Shown here in pieces: positions 18,016 through 27,841 of a stretch of DNA of 64,000 nt. This stretch comes from Pseudomonas viridiflava (GTDB lineage Bacteria; Pseudomonadota; Gammaproteobacteria; Pseudomonadales; Pseudomonadaceae). The stretch is from contig NZ_UPSE01000453.1 of the NCBI RefSeq assembly GCF_900573885.1, positions 310,001 through 374,000 of the forward strand. Direction: 5' to 3'. Within the stretch, counting starts at the first letter, position 1; each line of letters opens with the position of its first letter. The notes beneath the pieces were generated by a model. It searched no databases. It was not told where the DNA came from and worked only from the letters and a program-made list of their open reading frames with translations. A program made the position numbers and the translations under genes.

Positions 18016-18696
18016 TCACGGCGCGGCTTTGGGTGTCGCCACGTTGTCGCGCAGGTAAACCGGCTGCCCCTGATCCGCTGGCAGCGCTTCGCCCCGGGCC
18101 CACGCGCCTTGGGCCAGGGTCAGCAAATCCAGCGCGTGAGGCAGCATGGCCGGTTCCTGACCCACCACGGCCACCGGAATGCGCGCCGCGAAGGTGCCCC
18201 AGCCCGTGCCGGCGCCGAACCACTCGCCGCTGGCATCGCGCGGCAGGCTCGCCTGCTCGGGCGGCAACACCGCTTCCACGCCGGCCAGCCGCATTTCGCC
18301 CTGCTCGGCGCGGTAACAGCCCCAATACACCTCGTCCATGCGCGCATCGATGGCGCTCGCCACTTGCTGCGCGCCGTGCTCGCGCAGCGCGCGCTGCGCC
18401 AGAACGGCCAGGTTCGACACCGGCAGCACCGGCCGATCCAGCGCAAAGGCCAGACCCTGCACCACGCCAATGGCGATGCGTACCCCGGTAAACGCGCCGG
18501 GACCACGACCAAACGCAATGGCATCGACCGCCGACAGGCTGATGCCACCTTCAGCCAGCAGGTCTTTGATCATCGGCAGCAGGCGTTGAGCATGCAGGCG
18601 CGGAATCACTTCGTAGTGGCTCAGCACCTTGCCGTCGTGCAGCAAGGCAACGGAGCAGGCTTCGGTTGCGGTATCCAGGGCCAGCAAAGTGCTCAT
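18016..18696 (-). CDS. tsaB: tRNA threonylcarbamoyladenosine biosynthesis protein TsaB
   Basis: Partner of TsaD in making the t6A modification of ANN-decoding tRNAs. The 226-residue protein has the ASKHA-fold N-terminus LLALDTATEACSVALLHDGKV and the family block AIAFGRGPGAFTGVRIAIGVVQGLA. The start at 18696 removes a 17-residue extension that is foreign to the family. It follows adk in the same direction, separated by a hairpin, the order seen in other pseudomonads. Confidence 0.94.
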   Translation of the reverse strand: MSTLLALDTATEACSVALLHDGKVLSHYEVIPRLHAQRLLPMIKDLLAEGGISLSAVDAIAFGRGPGAFTGVRIAIGVVQGLAFALDRPVLPVSNLAVLAQRALREHGAQQVASAIDARMDEVYWGCYRAEQGEMRLAGVEAVLPPEQASLPRDASGEWFGAGTGWGTFAARIPVAVVGQEPAMLPHALDLLTLAQGAWARGEALPADQGQPVYLRDNVATPKAAP

Positions 18697-18743
18697 CGGG
18701 GTATCCAGGGCTTGGTCGAAAAAAACGCTGCGCAGTATAAACG

Positions 18744-18769
18744 CCAACGGCCCGCAAGCGGGCCGTTGG
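18744..18769 (-). terminator. hairpin between adk and tsaB
   Basis: Perfect 12-bp stem CCAACGGCCCGC with a two-base AA loop. Only a weak T tract follows on the minus strand (GCGTTTATAC), so it may attenuate rather than fully end adk transcription before tsaB. Confidence 0.65.
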
Positions 18770-18789
18770 TTGGAAGCGGGTCGGTTCGC

Positions 18790-19458
<669 letters not shown>

Positions 19459-19587
19459 TTAGAACTCGTCGGATTCGCCTCGTTGGGCCAATCTCGGTAT
19501 AGGTCCCGGCAGCACGGAGCGGCCAAAAGGTTGATCAAGATACACAGCGCACCGGCACCGCACAAGCCACCGAAAGTATGAGCAAAC

Positions 19588-19627
19588 GGGGCCTTTGCAG
19601 GCATCTGGAATGCCCTTTCCAGGCCCC
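19588..19627 (-). terminator. possible terminator of ppc
   Basis: Just past the ppc stop on the minus strand, GGGGCCT (19588-19594) and AGGCCCC (19621-19627) pair around an inner GGCAT/ATGCC or CTGGAA/TTCCAG stem. The following T content is poor, so the call is tentative. Confidence 0.45.
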
Positions 19628-19638
19628 TCGCCGAGCGC

Positions 19639-22275
19639 TTAACCGGTGTTGCGCAACCCCGCTGCAATGCCCGCCACGCTGACCAGCAACGCTTGCTCCA
19701 ACGGGCTGTCTGCCTGGCGCTCGGACTGTCTAGAACGGGCCAGCAGCTCGGCCTGCAGCAGGTGCAGCGGATCTAGGTAAGTGTTGCGCACGGTAAAGGC
19801 CGACAACGTTTGCGGGCTGTGCGCCAACAGCTGCGACTGGCCGGTCAGGCTCAGCACACACGCCCCCGCCTGCGACAATAGGTCGCGTAAATGCGCACCC
19901 AGCGGTCGCAGCTCGTCTGACACCAGACGTTCGTCGTACAAACCGGCGATGGCGGCGTCCGCTTTGGCCAGCACCATCTCCAACATATCGATGCGCGTGC
20001 GAAAGAACGGCCAGCGTTCGCGCATTTCGGCCAGCAACTCGCCCTCGCCGCGCTCCAGTGCATTGCCCAGCGCCGCTTCCCAGCCCAGCCAGGCCGGCAA
20101 CATCAGGCGCGTTTGCGTCCAGGCAAAAATCCACGGAATGGCCCGCAAGCTCTCCACCCCGCCCTCGCGACGCTTGGCCGGCCGGCTACCGAGCGGCAAA
20201 CGGCCCAGCTCCTGTTCGGGCGTAGCCTGGCGGAAATATTCAACGAACTGCGGATGCTCGCGCACCACGGCGCGGTAACCAGCCACGCCGTCGTCGGCCA
20301 GCTTGCTCATCAGCTCGCGCCAGGCCGGTTCTGGCACCGGTGGCGGTTGCACCGTGGCTTCGAGCACGGCGGCCAGGTACAGGTTGAGATTTTGCTCCGC
20401 GATGTCGGGCAGACCGAATTTGAAGCGGATCATCTCGCCTTGCTCCGTGGTGCGGAATCGCCCCGCCACCGAGCCCGGCGGCTGCGACAGAATTGCCGCG
20501 TGGGCGGGACCGCCGCCGCGCCCGACCGTGCCGCCACGGCCGTGGAACAGCAGCAGCTCCACTTGATGCTCGCGGCACACGTTCACCAACGCTTCCTGCG
20601 CCCGGTACTGCGCCCAGGCGGCCGCGGTGGTGCCGGCGTCTTTGGCCGAGTCGGAATAGCCGATCATCACTTCCTGCGGACCATGCAACCGCGAGCGATA
20701 GCCCGGCAGACCGAGTAAACGGTCAATCGCCGGGCCAGCGTTTTCCAGATCGGCCAGGGTTTCAAACAGTGGCACCACGCGAATCGGGCGTTGCAACCCG
20801 GCTTCTTTTAATAGCAGTTGCACCGCCAGCACATCCGAAGGGGCACCGGCCATGGAAATCACATACGAGCCAAGCGAAGCCTGCGGCGCCTGCGCCACCA
20901 CTTTGCAAGTGGCGAGCACTTCAGCGGTGTCGGTCGACGCCTGGTAATGAGCCGGCAACAACGGCCGACGGTTATTGAGTTCGCGCAGCAGAAAGGCCAC
21001 GCGTGTCTCTTCGTCCCAGTCCTGATAGCGGCCCAGGCCAAGGAAGTCGGTGATTTCGCTCATGGCCGAGGCATGGCGAGTGGAGTCCTGGCGCACGTCC
21101 AGACGCACCAGAAACAAGCCAAACGTGGCGGCGTTGCGCAGGCAATCGAGCAGCGGGCCGTTGGCGATCACGCCCATGCCGCACTCGTGCAGCGAGTGGT
21201 AGCAGCGCTCCAGCGGCTCAAGCAATTCGTTGTTGCTGTGCAGCACGCCAGCAGGCGGCGGCAGGTCGCCATGCAGCGCCGCTTCGGCCCAGGCGCGTGT
21301 GGTTTTCAAGCGCTCGCGTAGCTGTTTGAGCAGCGCGCGATACGGTTCCGGGCTGTCGCCCACCAGCTCGCGCACGGCGGCATTGGCCTGCTGCATCGAC
21401 AGTTCGCCTGCCAGGTTGTCGACATCGCGCAGGTACAAATCCGCAGCCATCCAGCGCGCCAGCAACAGCACTTCGCGGGTAATGGGCGCGGTCACATTCG
21501 GGTTGCCGTCACGGTCGCCGCCCATCCACGAGGCAAAGCGAATCGGCGCAGCCGTGAGCGGCAGGCGTAGGCCGGTGGCGGCATACAGCGCGTCATCGGC
21601 GCCACGCAGGTATTTGGGCACGGCTTTCCACAGCGAATGCTCGATCACGGCAAAGCCCCATTTGGCTTCGTCGACAGGGCTTGGTCGGGTTCTACGGATT
21701 TCTTCGGTGTGCCACGCTTCGGCGATCAGGCGGTGCAACCGCTGTTTGATCTGGTTGCGCTCGGCGGGAGACAGGTCGCCGTGGTCCTGTGCGGCCAGTT
21801 GTGCGGCGATAGCGTCATATTTCTGAATCAAGGTGCGGCGCGACACTTCGGTCGGGTGCGCCGTGAGCACCAGCTCGATTTCCAGGCGGCTAAGGTGGCG
21901 GGCCAACACTTCCGCGCTGCTGCCATCCTGCTTCAGGCGCTCCAGTAATTGCGGCAACACCTGGGCCTCGAATCGTGGCGGCTCATCCGGCCCGAGCCGG
22001 CGCACCTGGTGATACTGCTCGGCAATGTTGGCCAGGTTGAGGAACTGGTTGAACGCCCGCGCCACGGGCAGCAGTTCGTCTTCTTTCAAACTGTCGAGGG
22101 TGCTGGTGAGTTGCGCCGCGCCCTTCGCCGAGCCCTGACGAGCCGCTTTCGCGCCTTTACGAATGCGCTCGATCTTGTCGACAAACTCCTCGCCCCGCTG
22201 GGCGCCAATGGTTTCGCCGAGCAACTCACCGAGCAGGTGAACGTCCTCACGCAACCGCGCGTCGATTTCAGCCAT
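19639..22275 (-). CDS. ppc: phosphoenolpyruvate carboxylase
   Basis: Anaplerotic enzyme fixing bicarbonate onto PEP to give oxaloacetate. The 878-residue protein is full length. Catalytic landmarks: [11 protein letters not shown] with the essential His, the glycine loop [19 protein letters not shown], and [20 protein letters not shown] choose the ATG at 22275 because GGAG sits eight bases before it; the ATG six bases upstream is too close to that site. A short CA-rich AACAACAA run at 22300-22307 lies in its leader, resembling Hfq/Crc targets. Confidence 0.97.
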   Translation of the reverse strand: MAEIDARLREDVHLLGELLGETIGAQRGEEFVDKIERIRKGAKAARQGSAKGAAQLTSTLDSLKEDELLPVARAFNQFLNLANIAEQYHQVRRLGPDEPPRFEAQVLPQLLERLKQDGSSAEVLARHLSRLEIELVLTAHPTEVSRRTLIQKYDAIAAQLAAQDHGDLSPAERNQIKQRLHRLIAEAWHTEEIRRTRPSPVDEAKWGFAVIEHSLWKAVPKYLRGADDALYAATGLRLPLTAAPIRFASWMGGDRDGNPNVTAPITREVLLLARWMAADLYLRDVDNLAGELSMQQANAAVRELVGDSPEPYRALLKQLRERLKTTRAWAEAALHGDLPPPAGVLHSNNELLEPLERCYHSLHECGMGVIANGPLLDCLRNAATFGLFLVRLDVRQDSTRHASAMSEITDFLGLGRYQDWDEETRVAFLLRELNNRRPLLPAHYQASTDTAEVLATCKVVAQAPQASLGSYVISMAGAPSDVLAVQLLLKEAGLQRPIRVVPLFETLADLENAGPAIDRLLGLPGYRSRLHGPQEVMIGYSDSAKDAGTTAAAWAQYRAQEALVNVCREHQVELLLFHGRGGTVGRGGGPAHAAILSQPPGSVAGRFRTTEQGEMIRFKFGLPDIAEQNLNLYLAAVLEATVQPPPVPEPAWRELMSKLADDGVAGYRAVVREHPQFVEYFRQATPEQELGRLPLGSRPAKRREGGVESLRAIPWIFAWTQTRLMLPAWLGWEAALGNALERGEGELLAEMRERWPFFRTRIDMLEMVLAKADAAIAGLYDERLVSDELRPLGAHLRDLLSQAGACVLSLTGQSQLLAHSPQTLSAFTVRNTYLDPLHLLQAELLARSRQSERQADSPLEQALLVSVAGIAAGLRNTG

Positions 22276-22497
22276 TCGCATTTCTCCGCTGCCTATTCAT
22301 TGTTGTTGATGCACGCATGGGCTTGAGCTTAACCCGCGCTGGCCGCTTCGCGAGCAGCGTCGTGAATGCGCCATCGTCTTGCAAGGGCGCGACGAACGGT
22401 CCCGCTCGAATGCGCAGCGGTCTAGTCTCAACCCTGTAAGCCCGGCGCCAGCTGCTCGGCGCGGGGCGCTCACTCTCGTCAGACACCTGAGGACGCT

Positions 22498-22842
22498 ATG
22501 AAGATTCGCGAACTGGTTCGCCAATGGGAAAACGACGCCACCGGCCGTCTCACCCGCAGCCCCTACGAAGTGCACCTTGACCTGGAAGCCGCTGCGCGCC
22601 TGGCCGCGCTCGCCGAGATGTACCCCAAACGCCAGCCGGAAGAACTGCTCGGCGAGCTGATTGGCGCCGCGCTTGAAGAACTCGAAGCCGGCCTGCCGTA
22701 TGTAAAAGGGACTCACGTGGTCGCCACGGACGAACAAGGCGATCCGCTGTACGAAGACGTCGGGCTCACGCCGCGTTTTTTAGAACTGTCGAGAAAACAC
22801 CTGCACCTGCTGAGCGAGCAACTCGACAGCACCAACCACTAA
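22498..22842 (+). CDS. conserved hypothetical protein, 114 aa
   Basis: Small cytosolic protein with GAGG eight bases before the ATG, divergent from ppc. N-terminal IRELVRQWENDATGRLT is followed by YEVHLDLEAAARLAALAEMYPKRQPEELLGELIGAALEELEAGLP, which resembles a ribbon-helix-helix or short helical segment. Homologues in pseudomonads have been loosely labelled pilin assembly protein; nothing in the sequence shows that role. No signal or membrane segment. Confidence 0.75.
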   Translation: MKIRELVRQWENDATGRLTRSPYEVHLDLEAAARLAALAEMYPKRQPEELLGELIGAALEELEAGLPYVKGTHVVATDEQGDPLYEDVGLTPRFLELSRKHLHLLSEQLDSTNH

Positions 22843-22855
22843 CACCTGCCTCTAC

Positions 22856-22933
22856 AAACGCCCGCCGCAGCGTTTTTCAGCGCCATGCCATTAAATTAAT
22901 TGCATCGCTGCAAGCCCGCTGCGGCGGGCGTTT
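22856..22933. repeat. long-arm hairpin in a gene-free stretch
   Basis: AAACGCCCGCCGCAGCG (from 22856) and CGCTGCGGCGGGCGTTT (to 22933) are exact complements separated by about 44 AT-rich bases. It lies just after the 114-aa gene stop in the otherwise empty 22843-23147 gap. A T-run does not follow directly on the plus strand apart from TTT, so it could be a terminator or a stable untranslated structure. I see no ORF in the rest of the gap. Confidence 0.6.
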
Positions 22934-23147
22934 GCGCTTTTGTCGCACGCCGTTTCGCGCCATTGATCGTCAATTATGTTGAACATTTTTCGCCGCCCTC
23001 CAGTCGTAACGAGTAAGCCAGCGCATCAGCCACTAGCCGCTAACTAGTCGCCATCGTCGGCTATCTAGCGATACTAAGCATGTATCTGGAAGGCAAGTTG
23101 TCTTGAGTGAAGACATCTGTGGAGAAATACCAATGGAGCGGAATATC

Positions 23148-23543
23148 ATGAAGACAAATCCTGCTGTCACCTCGAAATCTACCTTGCTGGCGGCCCTCGC
23201 TCTGGGCGGCAGCCTGCTGCTGACCGGCTGCGCCGGCAACCCACCGACCGAGCAGTTCGCCGTCACCCATACCGTGGTGAAAAGTGCGGCCGCAGCCGGC
23301 GGCGCCGAGTACGCACCCGTGCAAATGAAAGCCGCGCAAGACAAGCTCACCCAAGCCGAGCAACTGCTGCGCGAAGACGAATATGAGCAAGCCCGTCTGC
23401 TGGCTGAACAGGCCGAGTGGGACGCCCGCGTAGCCGAGCGCACCGCCCTGGCGACCAAAGCGCAGAAAATGCTGCAGGACTCGCAACAAGGCGTTCAGCA
23501 AATCCGTGAAGAAGGCGCTCGTACGCCGATCATCGTGCAGTAA
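23148..23543 (+). CDS. DUF4398 lipoprotein
   Basis: A 131-residue lipoprotein (lipobox LLTGC) with a helical DUF4398 domain: AEYAPVQMKAAQDKLTQAEQLLREDEYEQARLLAEQAEWDARVAERTALATKAQKML. Two starts are possible, 23133 and 23148, each with GGAG at good spacing; the second gives the tighter signal peptide. It is followed by the related OmpA-domain lipoprotein gene with a short spacer, matching the PA3691-lptF order of P. aeruginosa. Predicted to sit in the envelope as partner of the next product. Confidence 0.85.
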   Translation: MKTNPAVTSKSTLLAALALGGSLLLTGCAGNPPTEQFAVTHTVVKSAAAAGGAEYAPVQMKAAQDKLTQAEQLLREDEYEQARLLAEQAEWDARVAERTALATKAQKMLQDSQQGVQQIREEGARTPIIVQ

Positions 23544-23597
23544 CGGGCCCCGCCCCTCGCATCGATCGCGCCCTCGCCTAGATAAGGACAATCCCCT

Positions 23598-24374
23598 ATG
23601 AACAAGTTGATTTCTGTTTCTGCCCTTTCGGTTTTGAGCCTGGCACTGGTGGCATGCGCCTCCAAGCCCAACCCGAACCTCGACCAAGCGCACAGCAACT
23701 ACTCGGCCCTGACCGCCCAGCCGCAAGCGCAAACCCTCGCTGCGCTGGAAACCAAAGAAGCCGCCGACATGCTGGCTCGCGCCGACATCGCCTACGCCGA
23801 TGGCAAGCCGCAAGCCCAGGTCGACCAGTTGGCTTACATCAGCAACCAGCGCGTAGAAGTCGCGCGGCAGACCCTGCTGCAAAAACAGGCCGAGCAACAA
23901 CTGGCCAACGCACCGGCCCAGCGCACCCAGGCGCAGCTGGATGCCCGTAACAAACAAGTCGACACCCTGCTGCAACAGCTGCAGTCCAAGCAGACCCCAC
24001 GCGGCACCGTGGTCACCCTGGGCGACGTGCTGTTCCAGATCGACCGCGCCGAACTGACGCCGAACGGCCTGCGTAACGTGCAGCAGCTGGGCACTTACCT
24101 GCAGCAGAACCCGAACAGCCAGGTGGTTGTAGAAGGCTTCACTGACAACACCGGCAGCACCCACCATAACCTGCGCCTGTCGCAAGCCCGTGCCGACTCG
24201 GTGCGCAGTGCACTGGTCGCCATGGGCGTGTCGCCGACTCGCATCACTACCCACGGCTTCGGCAAGGATTACCCGGTGGCCAGCAACGCCACTGCGGATT
24301 CGCGCACGCTGAACCGTCGCGTTGAAGTGACCATTGCCGATGGCAATGCTCCGGTAGCGCCGCGGGTTTTGTAA
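23598..24374 (+). CDS. lptF: OmpA-family peptidoglycan-binding lipoprotein LptF
   Basis: Outer-membrane lipoprotein of 258 residues. Layout: lipoprotein signal ending LVACA; a helical DUF4398-like repeat region (about 25-130, Ala/Gln rich); then a C-terminal OmpA peptidoglycan-binding domain with VVVEGFTDNTGSTHHNLRLSQARADSVRSALVAMGV and RRVEVTI. The conserved Asp and Arg for diaminopimelate binding are present. AAGGAC precedes the ATG. Named lptF (lipotoxin F) in P. aeruginosa, where it is linked to envelope stress; no stress-sigma promoter is clear to me here. Confidence 0.9.
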   Translation: MNKLISVSALSVLSLALVACASKPNPNLDQAHSNYSALTAQPQAQTLAALETKEAADMLARADIAYADGKPQAQVDQLAYISNQRVEVARQTLLQKQAEQQLANAPAQRTQAQLDARNKQVDTLLQQLQSKQTPRGTVVTLGDVLFQIDRAELTPNGLRNVQQLGTYLQQNPNSQVVVEGFTDNTGSTHHNLRLSQARADSVRSALVAMGVSPTRITTHGFGKDYPVASNATADSRTLNRRVEVTIADGNAPVAPRVL

Positions 24375-24390
24375 GCTGAATCGCGATATG

Positions 24391-24420
24391 AAAACGCCCG
24401 CAGATGCGGGCGTTTTTTTT
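24391..24420 (+). terminator. Rho-independent terminator after lptF
   Basis: Stem AAAACGCCCGCA / TGCGGGCGTTTT around GA with eight T residues at the end. Confidence 0.95.
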
Positions 24421-24427
24421 GCAGATC

Positions 24428-24494
24428 AAAAGCATCGCGGCTGATCGGAATGCCGCCCAGCCGCTCCTACAGAAGGAGATAGCCGCGATGCTTC
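24428..24494. repeat. REPIN-like paired REP element
   Basis: AGCATCGCGGCT (24431-24442) and its exact complement AGCCGCGATGCT (24481-24492) bracket GGAATGCCGCCCAGCCGCTCC. The same layout recurs at 53809-53889. It abuts the 3' end of cadR. Confidence 0.8.
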
Positions 24495-24960
24495 AATGCC
24501 GCTTATGCACCCCCGGCACATGCAAATGTCCCGCTTCAATACACGCCTCGCTCGCCACCGCAGGCGGCGCCGGCTGTTCCAGCTCTCGCAGAATGCCGCA
24601 CGCTTCGCTGTTGCCGGTCACCTGACAATGGGCGCGCAATTCCCGTAGCTGATCCTGCAACGCGCGTAATTCGTTGATTCGCACTTCCACGTGGTGAATG
24701 TGTTCGTCGATCAAGCGATTGGCCGCCGCACAGTCGGCTTCCGGTGCGTCGCGCAGGGCCAGCAGTTCGCGGATTTCCTGCTGGGTCATGTCCAGCGACC
24801 GGCAGTGACGGATAAACGCCAGACGCTCGACGTGCACCTGCGTGTATTGCCGGTAATTGCCTTCCGAGCGCGCAGGCTCAGGCAGCAAGCCTTCGCGCTC
24901 GTAATAGCGGATGGTCTCCACCGGGCAGTCGGTCAGTCGTGCCAGTTCGCCGATTTTCAT
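24493..24960 (-). CDS. cadR: MerR-family Cd(II)/Pb(II)-responsive regulator CadR
   Basis: Metal-responsive activator of the divergent cadA ATPase gene. The 155-residue protein starts at the ATG at 24960. The N-terminal MerR helix-turn-helix reads KIGELARLTDCPVETIRYYEREGLLPEPARSEGNYRQY. Cysteines 77, 112 and 121 occupy the metal-loop positions of the CadR/PbrR group and a histidine-rich tail (HLHVPGVHKRH) follows, as in P. putida CadR, where the tail binds extra metal. The gene overlaps nothing; the promoter it controls lies at 24978-25008. Confidence 0.92.
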   Translation of the reverse strand: MKIGELARLTDCPVETIRYYEREGLLPEPARSEGNYRQYTQVHVERLAFIRHCRSLDMTQQEIRELLALRDAPEADCAAANRLIDEHIHHVEVRINELRALQDQLRELRAHCQVTGNSEACGILRELEQPAPPAVASEACIEAGHLHVPGVHKRH

Positions 24961-24977
24961 CGTGTGCTTCTCGCCTG

Positions 24978-25008
24978 TTGACTCTGTAGTAGCTACAGGG
25001 TGTGCAAT
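24978..25008 (+). promoter_or_regulatory. CadR-controlled cadA promoter with 19-bp spacer
   Basis: -35 TTGACT (24978-24983) and -10 TGCAAT (25003-25008) are 19 bp apart, too far for normal sigma-70 use. The dyad CTGTAG-TAG-CTACAG (24984-24998) fills the spacer. This is the classic MerR-type promoter that the regulator untwists when it binds metal. Confidence 0.88.
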
Positions 25009-25051
25009 CGCTTCCATAGCGTCAACTCGAGACGCGCCAACGGAGCGGACC

Positions 25052-27229
25052 ATGAGCCACGACCACCACCACTGTTGCGACCATCATCACGAGCCGGCGG
25101 CTGCGCCGGCCGTGGCGGTGAGCGGCGCAACCGGTGAATTGCGCTGGAGCAGCCTGCGCATCGACGCGATGGACTGCCCCACCGAAGAACGCCTGCTGCG
25201 CGATGCGCTTGGCAAGGTGAAAGAAGTGGAGGCGCTGGAATTCAACCTGATGCAGCGCGTACTGCGCGTGCAGCACCGCTTCGCCGAGTTGCAGCCGCTG
25301 CAACAGATTATCGCCAGCCTTGGCATGACAGGCGAACCGGTGGACAGCGCCACGCCTGCACCCGCTGCCGCACAGAAACCCTGGTGGCCGCTGGCGGCAG
25401 CCGGTGTGGCGGCGTTGGTGTCGGAGGTGCTGGAGTGGACCGGCGCCGGTCCGACGTGGCTGATCGCCGCGTTCGCCCTGGCAGCCATTGCCGGCGCCGG
25501 CTTGCCGACCTACCGCAAAGGTCTGATCGCCCTGAAAAATCGCAACCTCAATATCAACGCACTCATGAGCATTGCCGTCACCGGCGCGCTGCTGATTGGC
25601 CAGTGGCCGGAAGCGGCGATGGTCAGCGTGTTGTTTGCGATTGCCGAGCTGATCGAGGCCAAATCGCTGGACCGTGCGCGCCGCGCGATTCGTGGGCTGC
25701 TGGATTTGACCCCGGCGCAGGCGACGGTGAGTGTCGACGGCCAATGGCGCGAGATGCCGGTGGCAGATGTGGCGCTGGGCAGCCAGGTGCGCGTACGGCC
25801 GGGTGAGCGCATTGCGCTGGATGGCGAAGTGCTGGCCGGTCGCTCCAGCGTGAACCAGGCGCCCATTACCGGCGAAAGCATGCCCGTGGAGAAAGCGCCA
25901 GACGATGTGCTGTTCGCCGGTAGCATCAACGGCGAGGGCGAACTGGAATACCGCACCACCCGCGCCGCCGATGACAGCACGCTGGCACGTATCATTCACG
26001 CCGTTGAAGAAGCGCAGAGTTCAAAGGCGCCAACGCAGCGCTTTGTCGATCGCTTCTCGCGCATCTATACGCCCACCGTGTTTGCCATTGCCCTGCTCAC
26101 CGCCGTGGTGCCACCGCTGGTAATGGGCGGCGGCTGGCTCGACTGGATATACAAAGCGCTGGTACTGCTGGTGATCGCCTGCCCCTGTGCCCTGGTGATT
26201 TCCACGCCGGTGACGCTGGTCAGCGGTCTGGCCGCAGCGGCGCGCTCGGGCATTCTGGTCAAGGGCGGCGTATTCCTGGAAATGGGTCGGCAACTGGCCT
26301 GGGTGGCGCTGGATAAAACCGGCACGCTGACCCACGGTCGCCCGCAGCAAACCGATGTGGTGCTGCTGGGCGATCAACCTCACGCCCGGGCAATCGCCGC
26401 CAGCCTGGCCGCGCGCTCGGACCACCCGGTTTCGCAAGCACTGACCCGCGCGGCTGAGGCGGAGCAGATTGCCTTGGTGGCGGTTCAGGACGTTGTCGCC
26501 CTGCCCGGCCGCGGTGTGAAAGCAACGGTCGACGGCGCGCTTTATCACTTGGGCAACCATCGCCTGGTGGAAGAGCTGGGCCTGTGTTCGTCGGAACTGG
26601 AAGCCCAGCTCGACACCCTGGAACGCCAAGGCAAAACCGCGATTGTGCTGCTCGACGGCAACGGTCCGCTGGCCATATTCGCGGTGGCCGATGCGGTGCG
26701 AGAAACCAGTCGCGAGGCCGTCACCGAACTGCATCAGCTCGGCGTCAAAACCCTGATGCTGACCGGCGACAACCCGCACACCGCCGCCGCCATTGCAGCG
26801 CAGGTGGGCATCGATGAAGCGCAAGGCAATCTGCTGCCGGAAGAAAAACTGGCGCATATCCGTCAGCGTCAGGAAAACGGACAACGCGTGGGCATGGTCG
26901 GCGATGGCATCAACGACGCCCCGGCCCTGGCCCGCGCCGACATCGGCTTCGCCATGGGCGCGGCGGGCACCGACACCGCCATCGAAACCGCTGGCGTAGC
27001 CTTGATGGACGACGACTTGCGCAAGCTGCCGGTGTTTATCCGCCTGTCGCGCCGCACCCATGCCGTGTTGATGCAGAACATCGTACTGGCGTTGGGGATA
27101 AAGGCCGTGTTTCTCGGCCTGACGCTCGCGGGCATGGGCAGTTTGTGGATGGCCGTGTTTGCCGACATGGGCGCGAGTTTGCTGGTGGTGTTTAACGGGT
27201 TGCGGTTGTTGCGGGCGGGGACGGTGTGA
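25052..27229 (+). CDS. cadA: Cd2+/Zn2+/Pb2+-exporting P1B-type ATPase CadA
   Basis: Pumps toxic divalent metals out across the inner membrane. The 725-residue protein begins with a His/Cys-rich tail (HDHHHCCDHHHE) and one heavy-metal-associated domain with MDCPTEE instead of the copper CxxC, as in Zn/Cd/Pb pumps. Then follow the CPC metal site in a membrane helix (residues 377-379), the phosphorylation motif DKTGTLTHG (Asp421), TGESMPVEK in the actuator domain and GDGINDAPAL near the C-terminus. CGGAG lies before the ATG at 25052. Controlled by the adjacent divergent CadR. Confidence 0.95.
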   Translation: MSHDHHHCCDHHHEPAAAPAVAVSGATGELRWSSLRIDAMDCPTEERLLRDALGKVKEVEALEFNLMQRVLRVQHRFAELQPLQQIIASLGMTGEPVDSATPAPAAAQKPWWPLAAAGVAALVSEVLEWTGAGPTWLIAAFALAAIAGAGLPTYRKGLIALKNRNLNINALMSIAVTGALLIGQWPEAAMVSVLFAIAELIEAKSLDRARRAIRGLLDLTPAQATVSVDGQWREMPVADVALGSQVRVRPGERIALDGEVLAGRSSVNQAPITGESMPVEKAPDDVLFAGSINGEGELEYRTTRAADDSTLARIIHAVEEAQSSKAPTQRFVDRFSRIYTPTVFAIALLTAVVPPLVMGGGWLDWIYKALVLLVIACPCALVISTPVTLVSGLAAAARSGILVKGGVFLEMGRQLAWVALDKTGTLTHGRPQQTDVVLLGDQPHARAIAASLAARSDHPVSQALTRAAEAEQIALVAVQDVVALPGRGVKATVDGALYHLGNHRLVEELGLCSSELEAQLDTLERQGKTAIVLLDGNGPLAIFAVADAVRETSREAVTELHQLGVKTLMLTGDNPHTAAAIAAQVGIDEAQGNLLPEEKLAHIRQRQENGQRVGMVGDGINDAPALARADIGFAMGAAGTDTAIETAGVALMDDDLRKLPVFIRLSRRTHAVLMQNIVLALGIKAVFLGLTLAGMGSLWMAVFADMGASLLVVFNGLRLLRAGTV

Positions 27230-27281
27230 GCGGTTGAGAATAGGCAGATGACGTGGGATTGGCGAATGGCTTAGCAAAAAC

Positions 27282-27419
27282 CACCGTCATTCCCGCGAAG
27301 GCGGGAATCCAGAGTTTCGGACGAGCCGCAGTTCTCGGCCTCATCAGAAACCGCTCTTTGCTCCCGTTTATTGTTCCGATCCAACATTCTGGATTCCCGC
27401 CTTCGCGGGAATGACGGTG
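27282..27419. repeat. inverted pair of GGAATCC-ended palindromes
   Basis: CACCGTCATTCCCGCGAAGG starts one copy and the reverse complement ends the other at 27419; each copy is itself a hairpin (TTCCCGC/GCGGGAA) and both have the internal AATCCAGA end facing inward, with about 70 bases between. A related degraded pair occurs at 59441-59537. The 27230-27514 gap holds nothing else except the terminator below. Confidence 0.85.
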
Positions 27420-27469
27420 ATTAGTTTGAAAATGTCGCCTCAACGAAAAGACGTCGGTCTCGCAGCCAT

Positions 27470-27496
27470 AAAAAACCGCTCCGAAGAGCGGCTTTT
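27470..27496 (-). terminator. Rho-independent terminator of the 27515-28743 operon
   Basis: On the minus strand GCCGCTC-TTCG-GAGCGG is followed by six T residues, 19 bases past the stop of the 108-aa gene. The UUCG tetraloop makes it stable. Confidence 0.9.
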
Positions 27497-27514
27497 CATA
27501 ACCCAGCTACCCAA

Positions 27515-27841
27515 TCACTCCACCTTCTGCGGCGTCTCCTGCCCAATACACCGCACGGCCTTCTTACGGTTATCCACCAGCACACCGGTCAGGCCTTTTT
27601 GCTCGGTATCAAACAACACCACCACGCCGTCCACGCACTGCGCCACTTGCGCTGCCGGCTCCAGCGACACTTTGTAGTCTTCGCCCGGTACGGTCTTGAG
27701 CATGGTGAATTCGGACAGCAGCAAGGCGTCTTCCGGCTTGGCGATGTGCAGGTAGCCGTAGTACCAGAGCGCGGCCACGGTGCCGATGATGCTGCACACG
27801 CCAGTGATGATCAGGGGAATTGCGTCGCGTTGTTCGCTCAT
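27515..27841 (-). CDS. conserved hypothetical protein with one membrane helix, 108 aa
   Basis: An N-terminal membrane helix (about residues 9-30, PLIITGVCSIIGTVAALWYYGYL) precedes a periplasmic or cytosolic domain with a Cys at VAQCVDGVVVLFD and another near KAVRCIGQ, possibly a disulfide. Its ATG overlaps the stop of the upstream hydrolase gene (ATGA), so the two are translationally coupled. No family function known to me; it corresponds in position to PA3694. Confidence 0.78.
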   Translation of the reverse strand: MSEQRDAIPLIITGVCSIIGTVAALWYYGYLHIAKPEDALLLSEFTMLKTVPGEDYKVSLEPAAQVAQCVDGVVVLFDTEQKGLTGVLVDNRKKAVRCIGQETPQKVE

